Positions 53,455 through 64,000 of a stretch of DNA of 64,000 bases are shown in pieces (the first letter of the stretch is position 1; the number at the start of each line of letters is the position of its first letter). Made by a program: the position numbers and the translations under genes. The DNA is from JAEMQF01 sp963775015 (GTDB lineage Bacteria > Pseudomonadota > Gammaproteobacteria > Burkholderiales > Burkholderiaceae_C). The notes under the pieces were generated by a model. That model saw nothing but the letters and a program-made list of their open reading frames with translations, did no database searches and was not told the origin of the DNA. The stretch covers positions 81,016 to 145,015 of the forward strand of contig CAVZHI010000024.1 of NCBI GenBank assembly GCA_963775015.1. The letters run 5' to 3'.

Positions 53455-53982
53455 ACGGCCGGACGCGCGAACCCGCAACCCCCGCGGGCGAAATTTGGAC
53501 GCATGGCAGCACCACCCTGCGCACCGCGTCGATACGGCTTGGGGTACGCGAGAGCCAGCCGCGCAGATGCATCGTGAAGGATTGCTTTCGATCAGGAGGG
53601 TGAGGTCGGTCTGCGCGCCTGAGCAGCGGCTCGTACCGCATAGGTGACGGTCGAGTCACCACGTCGAAAGTCCGCGATGTGCGCACTGGGAACGATCTGG
53701 CTTGTAACTGCCGGGTGGCGACCAGACGCAACCTTCAACGAGTAGCTGGCTCGCGGCTATTCGACGTGGATTGATGCTGGCACTATCAAGCCGGAGTACC
53801 TGTTGTGGGAGCCCACGGCTCAAAGTGCGAGGTTCAGCGACGTGGAGAATCTGAGGAACATGGGTGGCGGTCACACCGACGCCGACCCGCTTGGAATGGG
53901 ATGCCAAGTTGGTCATGACGGTTGAAGCGTTCGCCGTGGGTACTTCAGCTGGCTCGGAATTTCCGCTGCCTGGCCCATGTCG
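53455..53982. other. Gap without recognisable gene
   Basis: No reading frame in this 528-base stretch resembles a known family, and base composition is less strongly GC-patterned than in the genes around it. It marks the left boundary of the second defence island and may hold degraded mobile-element sequence. I see no clear terminal repeats. Confidence 0.4.
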
Positions 53983-55203
53983 TCAACTGCGTTCCTGGGC
54001 ACTTGACCCTGGCCAGCGACCGAGACGCAGAGGCAACGTATCGTCGTGCACGTCAAGGCAGAGCACAGTCACGACTGGTGCGTGCCCATTTACCATCGGC
54101 AGCCGAAACTCGGCGCCAGCCGCTTGTGCCAGCTCGCTTCGCCATGGGTAGATGAGCGCAAGCTCACGGCACTGAAACGCCGCCGCGTAGGCATGCATCT
54201 GGTACATGTCGGCTTGGTTTGGCATCAGCCGCCGCTTGCTGTCCCACCCGATCAGCTTCCACTTGGTGTCCGCGATCGCAACGACGGCGTCATTGCGGCG
54301 AAAGACCAGGTCCGGGCGCAACTGGAATCCAGGCTCCACTCGGTCCTGACTGACTACCGTTGCCAGGGTTCGCGTCGTGTCCTGGGCCTCCACCGTCAGC
54401 CCCGAAATTTCATAGACGCGCCGGCGCGCCACAGTGGCCACGGCCGACTCGAACAACTTGTTCATGTCGAACAGCAGTGATGGGGCTTCGCTGTATCCGG
54501 CGCGCAGGGCTGGCGCCAGCAGGGCCAAGATCGAGCGCGCCCAGTCGATAGCCGCCCGGTAACGTTCGGCCTGGCGATTGAATGCCAGCCGCTCCACAGC
54601 GGCGCTGCCGAGCCGCGTGTCGTCCACGTCATCCAGCACACTCATCAGGTCGATCCATTGCCGGGTGAGCTCGCTGCTGCGGATCCAGGGCCGAGTGCAA
54701 CGGATGGCCTTCTTGAGTACCTGATTCCACACGTTGTCGACGGTCAGCTCGTCGAACGCACAGGCCACCAGGTCGGGCCGGTTCGCATGCACTCCGAGCT
54801 GGCGCATGACGGCGATGCGCCCGCGCACGACGTTCAGGTCGTCCTCGTGCTCCTGGTACTGCTTGAGCAGGCCACCTCGCGTGAGCGTGGACACGGCGTC
54901 GAAGAACGCCGCGACGAACGCTTCCAGCAGCGGCGCCCGGCGCAGGTGTTGCCCAACAGGTTGATGCTGGAACTGTGGGAAGCGCTCCGTCCACCGCAGC
55001 AGGCGCAGCAGCACGCCGCGGCAGTCCTCCGCTGTGGACGCGCCATCCTGCGTCTTGGGGAGGATTTCGAGCACGCGCTCTCCCAGACCGACCACGCCGC
55101 AGAACTGCGCCAACTTCACTTGGCGGTGGCCGACTTCACAAGAGCCTGGCCGCTGCTCGCCGATCTGCGCCAACCGTTCGGCTTCGGAGGCGTCAGCTCC
55201 CAG
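53983..55203 (-). CDS. mcrC: McrC, partner of the McrB restriction GTPase
   Basis: The protein of about 406 residues matches McrC: N-terminal recruitment domain ('CGVVGLGERVLEILPKTQDG'), central helical region ('PDLVACAFDELTVDNVWNQV') and a C-terminal PD-(D/E)xK nuclease ('PDLVFRRNDAVVAIADTKWK', with the D...DxK catalytic set). With McrB it cleaves DNA carrying modified cytosines. The gene overlaps the end of mcrB. No ATG or GTG is well placed, so the start (a CTG or TTG near 55203-55160) is uncertain. Confidence 0.85.
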   Translation of the reverse strand: MGADASEAERLAQIGEQRPGSCEVGHRQVKLAQFCGVVGLGERVLEILPKTQDGASTAEDCRGVLLRLLRWTERFPQFQHQPVGQHLRRAPLLEAFVAAFFDAVSTLTRGGLLKQYQEHEDDLNVVRGRIAVMRQLGVHANRPDLVACAFDELTVDNVWNQVLKKAIRCTRPWIRSSELTRQWIDLMSVLDDVDDTRLGSAAVERLAFNRQAERYRAAIDWARSILALLAPALRAGYSEAPSLLFDMNKLFESAVATVARRRVYEISGLTVEAQDTTRTLATVVSQDRVEPGFQLRPDLVFRRNDAVVAIADTKWKLIGWDSKRRLMPNQADMYQMHAYAAAFQCRELALIYPWRSELAQAAGAEFRLPMVNGHAPVVTVLCLDVHDDTLPLRLGRWPGSSAQERS

Positions 55204-57385
55204 GAGGGGTAATGACGTAGCGTGAACGATCGGTGGGCACGCCGTCGACGCGCTGACCGACGAACAGCCGGCCGAAGTGCAGCGACTCCTCTTGCAGAAA
55301 TGCTTGCTCGGCCGTGGTGGACAGCACCAGCGCCACGCGCGAGAAATCGTCGAAGAAATACTCCTGCAGCAACGGGATGATCTGGCGCGCGAACGCCTCC
55401 TGCACATCGGCCAGCGTGCGCACGCGCATCAGATAGGCGTGGCCGATGCGGTGGTCGCAGTCCAGCAGGTACTCCAGCCGGTCGTTCACGCGCCGCAGCA
55501 GCCGGCCGAGGTCGATGCCGTCCACGTTGGCCGACAGCGTCGTGTAATCGGGTACGCGCTCATCGAACTGGAAGCGCCGGCGCAAGGCCACGTCCAACAA
55601 TGCGATCGAACGGTCTGCGGTATTCATCGTGCCGTAGATGTCCAGATTCCTCGGCACCCCGAACGGCCGCTCGGCCACGTCGCTGTCATCGCTGCCCGGG
55701 AGCTGCACTGCCATGCCTTCGATCACGCGCCCGTGCGCATCGAACACCGCGCGCTTGTCGGGCTCGATGAGCGTGATCAGTTCGCCGAACACCTTCGCGA
55801 TGTTGGCACGGTTGATCTCGTCGATGAACAGCGCATAGCGCTTGCCCGGGTTGGCATGGGCTTCGTCGCAGATCTGCTTGAACTTGCCGTCCACCAGCCG
55901 GAACTGGGTTGTACCGTCTTCCGCCGTGGCCACTGGCCGGATACCGCGAACGAAATCTTCGTAGCTGAACGACGGGTGGAAGGTGACCACCTTGTAGCGG
56001 TGCACGGCTTCGGTGGCCGCTTGAGGGCCGGCCTTCAGCAGGCGCCACAGTTCGGCCGACTCGTCGTCTTGCTCCTGCCAGCCGGTCAGCAACTGCCCGT
56101 CGCCTGATTCGCGCTTGTCGAACAGGAACGGGGGGCGCCGCACCCCGATGTTCACCGTGGTACTGGTCTGCGGCGAGTGTTCCTGCAGGTAGCTCCACAG
56201 CGTGGCTGGCACCCCGGCCGGCGCACGGCCGCGCTGCTGCGCCTTGGCCTGCACCCAGCGGTGGGCGCGGATCTCGGGCACGCGCGCCGGCCGGCCCAGG
56301 TCAGACAGCGCGGCAGCGATGACGCTGCGCCAGCCATGGTTCGTCAGCGTCTCGTTCAGCCAGGTGGCCTCATCGACCTGGCTCGGCGCGTCCGTATAGT
56401 CGGCAAACTTCTGCCGCAGCCAGTGCGTCTTGCCGGTACCCGGAGGGCCGTACAGGATGAGGTTCACTGGTGCCCGCGCAGCGTCTGGCGCTGCCGGAGT
56501 CGGCTCACGCGCCACCGCCGGCGCGCCGGAAGCGGGGCCGCTGACCGCAGGGGGGTCTTGCGGCCCTTCCGGCTCCTCGGCCTCGGGCCTGCGCCAGCGT
56601 GGGAGCAGCGCGTCGTCGTAGAAGTCAATCACGGCACCGGGCCGCTCGACCTCTTCGCGCTGCCTGAGTGTGAACAGCGCATCGTCGAGTTGCCGGTCGC
56701 TCCAACGCTTCAACTGGGCGCGCGGCGCGACCTGAAAGCCCTCCAGCACCGAGATGCGATCACGGTTCGATGACATGCGCTCCACCCGGTCCGGGAACGC
56801 GAAGTAGCGCAGCATGTGGCGGAACTGGCGGTCCCCGTCGCGAGGCACGGTGTCGATCCAGTCCATGAAGCGGTCGTAGTCGCCCAGCACGGCGTGCCTT
56901 GCGTCCACGGCCATGGCCTTGAGCGAGCGCACCAAGGCGATCAGGTACCCCAGCTCCCTCCAGCGGTGGTTGTTGTAGGCCGTGCCCGCTGAACCCACGC
57001 CACACAGCACCGCGTCGGCGAGCATGGCGTGCGCGGGCGGTAGCGTCTCGCCCGACCAGGACCAGATGCGCAGGACATGGGCGCGCTTGACCTCTGCGCC
57101 GATGTTGGAGGGGAACAGCAGCAGCGACCACATCATCTCGGCCATCAGCTGCTGCGCCGAGGCACCGGTGTCGGCGAGTTGGCGCTCGAGCTTGGTCGTG
57201 AAATCGTCGGTACCGGGGTCGGGGCGTTCGACGAAGCCCGCCTGCAGCCGGTCCGCGTTTGCTGTCGTCCAGAGACTTCGGTCGTCGACAAGCAGCGAGC
57301 GGTCTTCGACCAGGCAACGGTCGATCCACGTCCGTGCCGCTGCCAGCAGGGGGGCCAGGTCGCGGTCGGTCAGATGGCGGGCCAT
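55193..57385 (-). CDS. mcrB: McrB-type GTP-dependent restriction subunit
   Basis: The 730-residue protein has an N-terminal DNA-recognition region of unusual sequence (residues 1-290, no EVE or DUF3578 motif recognised) and a C-terminal AAA+ GTPase: Walker A 'LYGPPGTGKTHWLRQKF', Walker B 'ALFIDEINRANIAKVFGELI' and the McrB signature 'GTMNTADRSIALLDVALRRR'. It drives the McrC nuclease along DNA. It is the first gene of the mcrBC pair, and the divergent N-terminus suggests a different modified target from E. coli McrB. Confidence 0.93.
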   Translation of the reverse strand: MARHLTDRDLAPLLAAARTWIDRCLVEDRSLLVDDRSLWTTANADRLQAGFVERPDPGTDDFTTKLERQLADTGASAQQLMAEMMWSLLLFPSNIGAEVKRAHVLRIWSWSGETLPPAHAMLADAVLCGVGSAGTAYNNHRWRELGYLIALVRSLKAMAVDARHAVLGDYDRFMDWIDTVPRDGDRQFRHMLRYFAFPDRVERMSSNRDRISVLEGFQVAPRAQLKRWSDRQLDDALFTLRQREEVERPGAVIDFYDDALLPRWRRPEAEEPEGPQDPPAVSGPASGAPAVAREPTPAAPDAARAPVNLILYGPPGTGKTHWLRQKFADYTDAPSQVDEATWLNETLTNHGWRSVIAAALSDLGRPARVPEIRAHRWVQAKAQQRGRAPAGVPATLWSYLQEHSPQTSTTVNIGVRRPPFLFDKRESGDGQLLTGWQEQDDESAELWRLLKAGPQAATEAVHRYKVVTFHPSFSYEDFVRGIRPVATAEDGTTQFRLVDGKFKQICDEAHANPGKRYALFIDEINRANIAKVFGELITLIEPDKRAVFDAHGRVIEGMAVQLPGSDDSDVAERPFGVPRNLDIYGTMNTADRSIALLDVALRRRFQFDERVPDYTTLSANVDGIDLGRLLRRVNDRLEYLLDCDHRIGHAYLMRVRTLADVQEAFARQIIPLLQEYFFDDFSRVALVLSTTAEQAFLQEESLHFGRLFVGQRVDGVPTDRSRYVITPPGS

Positions 57386-57435
57386 GGTGGTCGCCTCCCT
57401 TCAGGCGGCTGACTCGGGGTGTCGCCGGGCCGGCG

Positions 57436-57538
57436 TCAAGTACCCATCAAGCAAGCTGCTTTGCATAAGCTGTTGATTTATATGGAGTTCTGTCCAGATC
57501 GGCTGGCTTGGGCAGGGCACCGATCAAGTACCCATCAA
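57436..57538. repeat. 15-bp direct repeats upstream of mcrB
   Basis: TCAAGTACCCATCAA occurs at 57436-57450 and 57524-57538, 88 bases apart, in the 157-base gap between the AlbA-type gene and mcrB. The spacing could fit a duplicated operator or the footprint of an excised element. Confidence 0.6.
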
Positions 57539-57542
57539 ACAA

Positions 57543-59009
57543 TCAGGCCCAGTGCGGCACGTAGCGCCGCAGCTTCGGCGCCGCCGATGCATCCTCCAGC
57601 CGGATGTGCCCGGCGTCGAGCGCATCCTTAAGCAGCCGTGAAGCGGTGGCGCTGTTTTTCGGGTCGATGCCGAAGCGCTCGCGCAGGCTCGCGTTCGTCA
57701 TCGGCTCGCGCTGCACGTAGCGCAGGCAGGCATGCAGGTACACCGCGCGAACCCGGTCTTCCCGGTTCATCTTTGCCAGCGGACGCGGCGCGAACATTGT
57801 GGCCCGGGTGCTCTCGCCCACGACCTCGAACGCAGGGGCGGGCAACTGGTACAGCTCGGTTTGGAACACCACTTTGTCGACGCCGCTGCCGCGCTCCTCG
57901 CACACGCCGATCAGCCGCATCGATGCCGCGAGTGCTTCATTGCGCGAGCGCGGTGGGTGGTCGAGCATGCGCGAAGGGTCCATCAGCGGCGTACCGGGGT
58001 TCGTGATCTCCATGCGGTCGTCGAAGATCTGGACCATCGGCCCGCTGCCCGTCACCGCCAGGTCCTGGTGGATCAGCGCATTGGCCACCAGCTCGCGGAT
58101 GGCCAGCTCAGGGTACATCGGCACCGACTTGCGCAGCGCCTTGCCGATCACCTCGTTCACCGGCAGCAGGTTGTTGACGAAGCCGATCAGGCCCTCGAAC
58201 CCGCAGGCGTAGCCTCGGCCGCCCTCCTGCTCGCGCAGCGTGTGCACGCGGCCGGTGCCCTGGTACACCACCACGCGCACGGCCTTGCGCTGCAGCCGCC
58301 CGAAGTCCGCCAGCCGCTTGGCGAACAGCAGCGCACCCAGGTTGAAGATGCGCCAGTGCCCGCCGCCCATGGGTTCGATCAGCCGATGGCTGGCCAGCGC
58401 ACCCAGGATCGCGTCGCGCCCGTTGGGCATGGGCTTGTCCAGCAGGTCGAAGAGCGCGCCCACGTCCAGCAGGCGCAGCACCTCGTCGCCCACGAGCTTG
58501 TCGGCGGCAGACTGCATCTCGAACGGCGTTGCGTCCAGCTTGCGCCAGAGCGCGCGCTCCTGCTCCGGAAAGTCGGCCAGCCGCTTCTTGTATGAACCGA
58601 TGCGGATGAACGCCGTTCCGCCGAACTGCACAGGGTGCCGGAAGGCCGAGTCGATTTCCAGCAGCACCACGGCGCCGGCGTCGAGCGCGATACGGTGAAA
58701 GCGAAAACCGATGCGCGGGGACAGTTGTCGCAGAAGCCAGCTCTCCAGTTCCTCGTTGCCGACCTTGGCCAGCGCCGGCTCGAACCCGGTGCCCACGATG
58801 TCGTGGCTGGCGTCGTCCACGCCCCACAGAACATAGGCGTGCGGCTTGCCGAGCAGCGCCGCCGAGTTCGCCAACGCCGAGAGGTATTCGCCGATCTCGC
58901 GCGGGTCGGTGTTGTTGCGCTTGAACTCCAGCCAGCCCGTCTCTGCCGGCAGGGCCGTCAGTTCCTGCACCAGGCTGCGCAGGTACTGCTGGTCGCGTGG
59001 CAATGTCAT
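57543..59009 (-). CDS. AlbA_2/Schlafen-type ATP-binding regulator
   Basis: The 488-residue protein has an N-terminal AlbA_2 (divergent AAA-4) domain ('ETGWLEFKRNNTDPREIGEY'), a central GHKL-type ATPase patch ('ELAIRELVANALIHQD', 'GSGVDKV') and a C-terminal winged helix. Such proteins lie in restriction islands and are proposed regulators or abortive-infection factors. Its start overlaps the stop of an hsdS remnant (ATGA), so it was once part of an hsd operon. Confidence 0.85.
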   Translation of the reverse strand: MTLPRDQQYLRSLVQELTALPAETGWLEFKRNNTDPREIGEYLSALANSAALLGKPHAYVLWGVDDASHDIVGTGFEPALAKVGNEELESWLLRQLSPRIGFRFHRIALDAGAVVLLEIDSAFRHPVQFGGTAFIRIGSYKKRLADFPEQERALWRKLDATPFEMQSAADKLVGDEVLRLLDVGALFDLLDKPMPNGRDAILGALASHRLIEPMGGGHWRIFNLGALLFAKRLADFGRLQRKAVRVVVYQGTGRVHTLREQEGGRGYACGFEGLIGFVNNLLPVNEVIGKALRKSVPMYPELAIRELVANALIHQDLAVTGSGPMVQIFDDRMEITNPGTPLMDPSRMLDHPPRSRNEALAASMRLIGVCEERGSGVDKVVFQTELYQLPAPAFEVVGESTRATMFAPRPLAKMNREDRVRAVYLHACLRYVQREPMTNASLRERFGIDPKNSATASRLLKDALDAGHIRLEDASAAPKLRRYVPHWA

Positions 59010-59554
59010 GCCACGGACTCTCGGGCCTGGCGGCGGCGTGGCGCCGCGGACGCGTCGGCGGCGCCGCCGCCTTTGATGCGAGCCAGCAGCGCGCTCGCGG
59101 GTTCGTCGTTCGGGTTCTGTGACACCAGTTCGCCGCGGAAGGCCTTGGCGAGCAGCGCCGGCGTGAGGCGGCTGACTTGGGCGCGGGCGGTGGCGAGGCG
59201 GGATTCAACGTCATTAGCAAAGGAGAGGAGTAAGTCGACACGGCGAATCACTTCGGCTTGTTCCTGCAACGACGGAAGCGGAATGGGGACATACCGTTGG
59301 GCAATCTCCGGGCTCGTCCGCAAGAGTTGTTCAATGCGGATTTCGCCATCAACGATATCCATTCCACGAACGTAAGGCACGCCTTCGGTTAGTTTTGGGC
59401 CTGGCTGAACGATGCCGTACACGATGTCTGCGCCAGCCTCAACGACTTGCGAGGCACGTTCGGCCCGCCAGCACTTGGGAAGCCCGACCAGCCATTCTTG
59501 AAGCTGTTCGTCATTGCGCTCGCATCGACTGCTAAACCCGAAAGGTCCGGGCAA
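59006..59554 (-). pseudogene. hsdS with central deletion
   Basis: Residues about 20-88 resemble the first target-recognition domain ('GADIVYGIVQPGPKLTEGVP', 'YVRGMDIVDGEIRIEQLL'). Then the sequence jumps to the second conserved spacer ('VPIPLPSLQEQAEVIRRVDL', 'SRLTPALLAKAFRGELV'). The middle of hsdS, including most of the recognition domains, is missing. It is bordered upstream by an IS630-type remnant. The YGIVQPG stretch is shared with the hsdS remnant at 1612-1818. Confidence 0.8.
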
Positions 59555-59571
59555 GACCGTTAGAACTGACC

Positions 59572-59829
59572 TTATCGGTCGCTTCGGTCCAAGAGCGTGC
59601 GCCCCAGGGCTTGCAACTGCTGCTCATCCAAGCGCGCCGGTCGCCCTCGCGAGGGCATAGCTCGCAGCGCGTCGATGCCGCCCTCATTGAGCACCGCCTT
59701 CCACGTGTACGCGGTCTGCCGCGCCACTCCCACCGCATGCGCGGCCTGCGCCGGCGTCTTGCCCGCCAAGAGCAATCGACCTGCGCGCAAGCGCCGCCGT
59801 ACCGTCTCGTCCAATCGCTTTGTCGCCAT
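59572..59829 (-). mobile_element. IS630-type transposase N-terminal remnant
   Basis: An 85-residue reading frame begins 'MATKRLDETVRRRLRAGRLL' and contains a helix-turn-helix ('AQAAHAVGVARQTAYTWKAV') followed by 'GRPARLDEQQLQALGRTLL', matching the N-terminal DNA-binding part of IS630-family transposases. The DDE catalytic domain is absent. Inverted repeats were not identified. Confidence 0.7.
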
Positions 59830-60342
59830 GAATTGCACCCAATACAAGCCAAGTATCGGTACAACGCATGAGGACGTCAGCGGTTGTCATGATTTACGGA
59901 AAGATCAATAGGTCTTGGTCGCATTCTGCCCGGTCTAGGAACTGGTTTCTTCGGTGCCAACGCCTGAAGGTGGCGGCGACTTCGGAGCTCGCGGACGGTC
60001 TTGCGCATACCGGGCGTGCGGGGCGTAGCCGTTCCGCGTCGGTGCGTGAGAGGCTCTCATTTCATCTGAAGCAGGAATTGCCATACAAGACAGGCGACAG
60101 CAGCTTGACTGGCCTAGGAGCATTGTCGACAGTTGTCGGCCCGCATCTAAGGTGCCCTTTCAGGTGCGAAGAACTGAGCGATCGCGACGTGAGCGCAGGG
60201 AATCGTTACGCGGCGGCGCCCAGCATTCCCTCTGTCGCCACTGCGCAGCTACGTCCCGCTGCCCCGAATGTTCCTTCGCGATCCAGGGCAGTCGCTGCTG
60301 CGCAGTAGGTCTGATGTCAATTGCGACGAGGACGAATTCCCC
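59830..60342. other. Gap without recognisable gene
   Basis: The 513 bases between the transposase remnant and the DsrC-family gene hold only short frames of no recognised family. It is probably degraded mobile-element sequence at the right border of the defence island. Confidence 0.4.
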
Positions 60343-60669
60343 TCACCCCGTGCTCCACGCCCGCGGGCGGCGCATGCCCGCGATCTTGCACGCCTGCCCC
60401 GGATAGCCGTACGGAAAGAGTTCGAACAGGCGCTTGCGCGCGGCCGGGCCGAGCCGCTGTTCGAGGTGCCGGATCACGAAGCGGGCGTCCGCGGCGACCT
60501 GCTTTTCCTCGTAGAAGTCGCGCATGAAACGGATCGCGTCCCAATGGTCCTCGCCGAGCGTGATGCCTTCACGTCGCGCGAGCTCGGTGGCTGCCGCTTC
60601 GGTCCAGTCGTTCGGGTCGACGAGAAAGCCTTCGCCGTCGAGCGCTGGCATCGGCGGTTGTTCAGGCAT
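60343..60669 (-). CDS. DsrC/TusE-family protein lacking the penultimate cysteine
   Basis: The 108-residue protein has the DsrC fold ('FLVDPNDWTEAAATELARRE', 'AIRFMRDFYEEKQVAADARF') and the Cys of 'GQACKIAG' (CysB position). The C-terminus is 'MRRPRAWSTG', so the penultimate CysA that carries sulfur in DsrC and TusE is missing. It is therefore unlikely to be a standard sulfur carrier and may be a regulatory paralogue. The ATG at 60669 ('MPEQPPMPAL') is preferred over one 14 codons upstream. It follows the MacB-type gene cluster on the same strand after 74 bases. Confidence 0.85.
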   Translation of the reverse strand: MPEQPPMPALDGEGFLVDPNDWTEAAATELARREGITLGEDHWDAIRFMRDFYEEKQVAADARFVIRHLEQRLGPAARKRLFELFPYGYPGQACKIAGMRRPRAWSTG

Positions 60670-60743
60670 GGAGGTACGTTCGCGGCCCACGATACCGCGC
60701 GCCGAATGCACTCCAGAGCGAGCCCGCGATCATGTGTGGCTTG

Positions 60744-61968
<1,225 letters not shown>

Positions 61969-62803
61969 GCTCCCGTGGGCTCGTGGCCGCGCCGGCGTTG
62001 CGCGGCGGGTTTGGACTGGGCGCGTCGCCTTCGATGCGGCCGTGGACAAGAAAACGCACCCAGCGCCGCGCGTACGCCGCCATGTCGGTCTCGTGCGTCA
62101 CCATCAGCACGGTGATGCCCTGCTGGGTATTCAGGCCGAGCAGCAGTTCCATGATTTCCTGGCCGCGCTTGGAGTCGAGGTTGCCGGTGGGCTCGTCGGC
62201 GAGCAGCACCGCCGGTTGCGTGGCGATGGCGCGAGCGATCGCCACGCGCTGCTGCTGGCCGCCGGACAGCTCGGAGGGCATTGTGGTGTTCCCAGCCGCG
62301 CAGCCCCACCGCCTGCAAGGCCCGGGCCGCGGCGGCGCGGCGAAGCGCCGCGCTCTCGCCGCGGTACAGCAGGGGCAGCTCGACGTTCTCCTGCGCCGAC
62401 GTGCGCGCGAGCAGGTTGAAACCTTGGAAGACGAAACCGAGGTAGCGCCGGCGCAGGCGCGCGCGCTGGTCGCGCGACAGCGCCTCGACGTGCGCACCCT
62501 GGAACAGGTAGTGGCCCTGGCTCGGTGTGTCCAGGCAGCCGAGGATGTTCATCGCGGTCGATTTGCCCGAGCCGCTGGGCCCCATGATGGCGACGAACTC
62601 ACCGGCCTGAATGTCGAGGTCGATGCCCTTCAACGCCAGCAGTTCGGTGGCGCCGCTGCCGTAGACCTTGCTCACGCCGCGCAGGCGGATCAGCGGCACG
62701 GCGCCGGGCGCCTGGGGGCTGAGCGCCGGCACTTCGGCGCGCGGCTGGCGCGCCGCGCCGGCCGGGCCTGCACCTTGGAGCGCGAGGCGGAAGACAGCCA
62801 GGT

Positions 62804-64000
62804 TCATTTCGCCGCGGCCAGCTTCTGGTCGGTGATGACGTGCATGCCGGCCTGCAGCTCGCCGCCGGTGATTTCAGTGAACCTGCCGTCGCTGATTCCC
62901 GGCATCACCGCCACCGCAACGGCCGCGCCCTTGCCGTCTGCGGGCAGCACCCAGACCTGGCGTGCCGCGCTGATGCTCGCCCCGGCCGCCGCCGAGCGGC
63001 GCGTCGCACCGCCGGGAAAGCGCGGCAGCAAGCTCGAGACAATGCCGCCGCGGCTAGCCGACGCGCCGGTGGCGGCGCTGGGTGCGAAGCGCAAGGCGCT
63101 GTTCGGCACGAGCAGCACGTCGCTGCGCTGCACGGCGGTGATCGTCGCGGTCGCCGTCATGCCCGGGCGCAGGCTCAGGTCGGCGTTGTCGACGTCCAGC
63201 GTGGTGAGGTAGGTGACGACGTTGTCGGTGATCGTCGAGCCGTACGCAACGCGTGCAATGCGCGCCGGGTAGCTGCGGCTCGGGTACGCGCTGACGGTGA
63301 AGCTCGCCGCCTGTCCCACCTTCACCGAGCCGACGTCGGCTTCGTCCACATTGACCTGCAGGCGCAACTGCGCCAGGTCTTCGGCGACGGTGAACAGCGT
63401 CACCGATTGCAGCGACGCCGCCACCGCGTTGCCCGGATCGACATTGCGCGTCAACACGACGCCGTTGCTCGGCGCGCGGATCGACGCCTTGCCGAGGTTG
63501 ATCTCGTCGCTGGACAGCGCCGCCTGCGCTTCGCTGACGCCGGCAAACGCGCTGGCCTCGTCGGCGAGCGCGCGATCCAGCGCGGCGCGGCCGCTGTCGA
63601 GTTCGGCGCGCGACGGCACCTTGCCGCCCGAGAGGCGCGAGACCTCCTCGAATCGCGCGAGGCTGGCGCGCGCCTCCTTGACGGTGGCCTGCGTCTGCGC
63701 GACTTTGGCGTTGGCCGCTGCCAAGCTCGCGCGCGAGCGTTGAATCTGGTCGCGCAGGCGCGCCGTGTCGAGCTCGACCAGCACCTGGCCGCGTCCGGAT
63801 GCGGTCGTTCACGTCGACGTTCACCTTCAGCACCGTGCCCGACAGTTCGCTGCCGATGTTGATCGCACGTGTCGGCTGCAAGGTGCCGTTAGCGACGACG
63901 TTGAGCGTGATGTTGCCGCGTGCCACGCGGTGCGTCGTGTAAATTGGTTGCTCGCTCGCCGCTTGGCGCGTCTGCCAGGCCCAGAGGCCGGCGCCGGCCA
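62804..64000 (-). pseudogene. MacA-type membrane fusion protein, frameshifted, cut by window edge
   Basis: From the right edge: signal/anchor helix tail, 'VARGNITLNVVANGTLQPTR' and 'IGSELSGTVLKVNVDVNDRI'. A slip near 63795 follows, then 'LVELDTARLRDQIQRSRAS', a coiled-coil hairpin, 'ASIRAPSNGVVLTRNVDPGN' and the C-terminal barrel. It is the periplasmic adaptor of the MacAB-type exporter whose ATPase and permease follow. Its first codons lie beyond base 64000. Confidence 0.87.

Overview
The window looks like a chromosome segment of a high-GC betaproteobacterium of the Burkholderiales type (inference). The reasons are a membrane-bound [NiFe]-hydrogenase operon in exactly the gene order known from Cupriavidus necator, dense ATGA/GTGA-overlapping genes, repeated FNR-type boxes, and REP palindromes of the common GGATCCCGGCG...CGCCGGGATGACG kind. 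No rRNA, tRNA, CRISPR array or complete insertion sequence was recognised.

Layout. (1) 0-6 kb, minus strand: a rearranged defence island with an intact type I methyltransferase (hsdM), a Fic protein, fragments of hsdM, hsdS and hsdR (one an hsdR'-hsdS' chimera), an SMC/RecF-like ATPase running off the left edge, and a DUF433/PIN-type toxin-antitoxin pair with a frameshifted toxin. (2) 6-22.3 kb, minus strand: hoxKGZMLOQRTV-hypABFCDE-hoxX plus a small cytochrome c, coding the uptake hydrogenase, its cytochrome b, the maturation set and a CO-synthesising HoxX. The regulator and sensor genes (hoxA, hoxBCJ) and the nickel permease are not in the window. (3) 22.6-28.4 kb, plus strand: a TVP38-type membrane protein and a four-gene 2-oxoacid:acceptor oxidoreductase operon interrupted by palindromic elements. 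(4) 28.5-33.3 kb: a MenA-type prenyltransferase, a lipoprotein, a GreA-C-like protein, an exported protein, a LuxR-type regulator and gene debris. (5) 33.6-53.5 kb: a run of short operons, most preceded by an FNR-like box (TTGAY-N4-RTCAA): an ABC exporter with a Mg-type P-ATPase, a host-attachment-like protein, a lipoyl E2 plus acyl carrier protein, a phospholipase-D-like lipoprotein, a DUF302 protein, a second ABC exporter, an octaheme cytochrome c/cytochrome b/flavin-Fe-S reductase unit, and a divergent SQR-like flavoprotein, metal-binding protein and class II glutamine amidotransferase. (6) 54-60 kb, minus strand: a second defence island with McrBC, an AlbA/Schlafen-type ATP-binding protein, a gutted hsdS and an IS630-type transposase remnant. 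(7) 60.3-64 kb: a DsrC-family protein and a MacAB-type exporter cut by the right edge.

Functional reading (inference): the central 30 kb suits life at low oxygen, with H2 oxidation, ferredoxin- or NAD-linked 2-oxoacid oxidation, a periplasmic multiheme electron outlet, sulfide oxidation and envelope or ion stress genes, coordinated by a CRP/FNR-family protein. 

Caution: about fifteen otherwise conserved genes (hoxG, hoxO, the 2-oxoacid oxidoreductase alpha subunit, three HlyD proteins, two ABC ATPases, a MacB permease, the flavin-Fe-S reductase and others) are each broken by one- or two-base indels while both halves remain well conserved. This looks more like consensus error in the sequence than decay, so I give the repaired gene extents and mark the break points.
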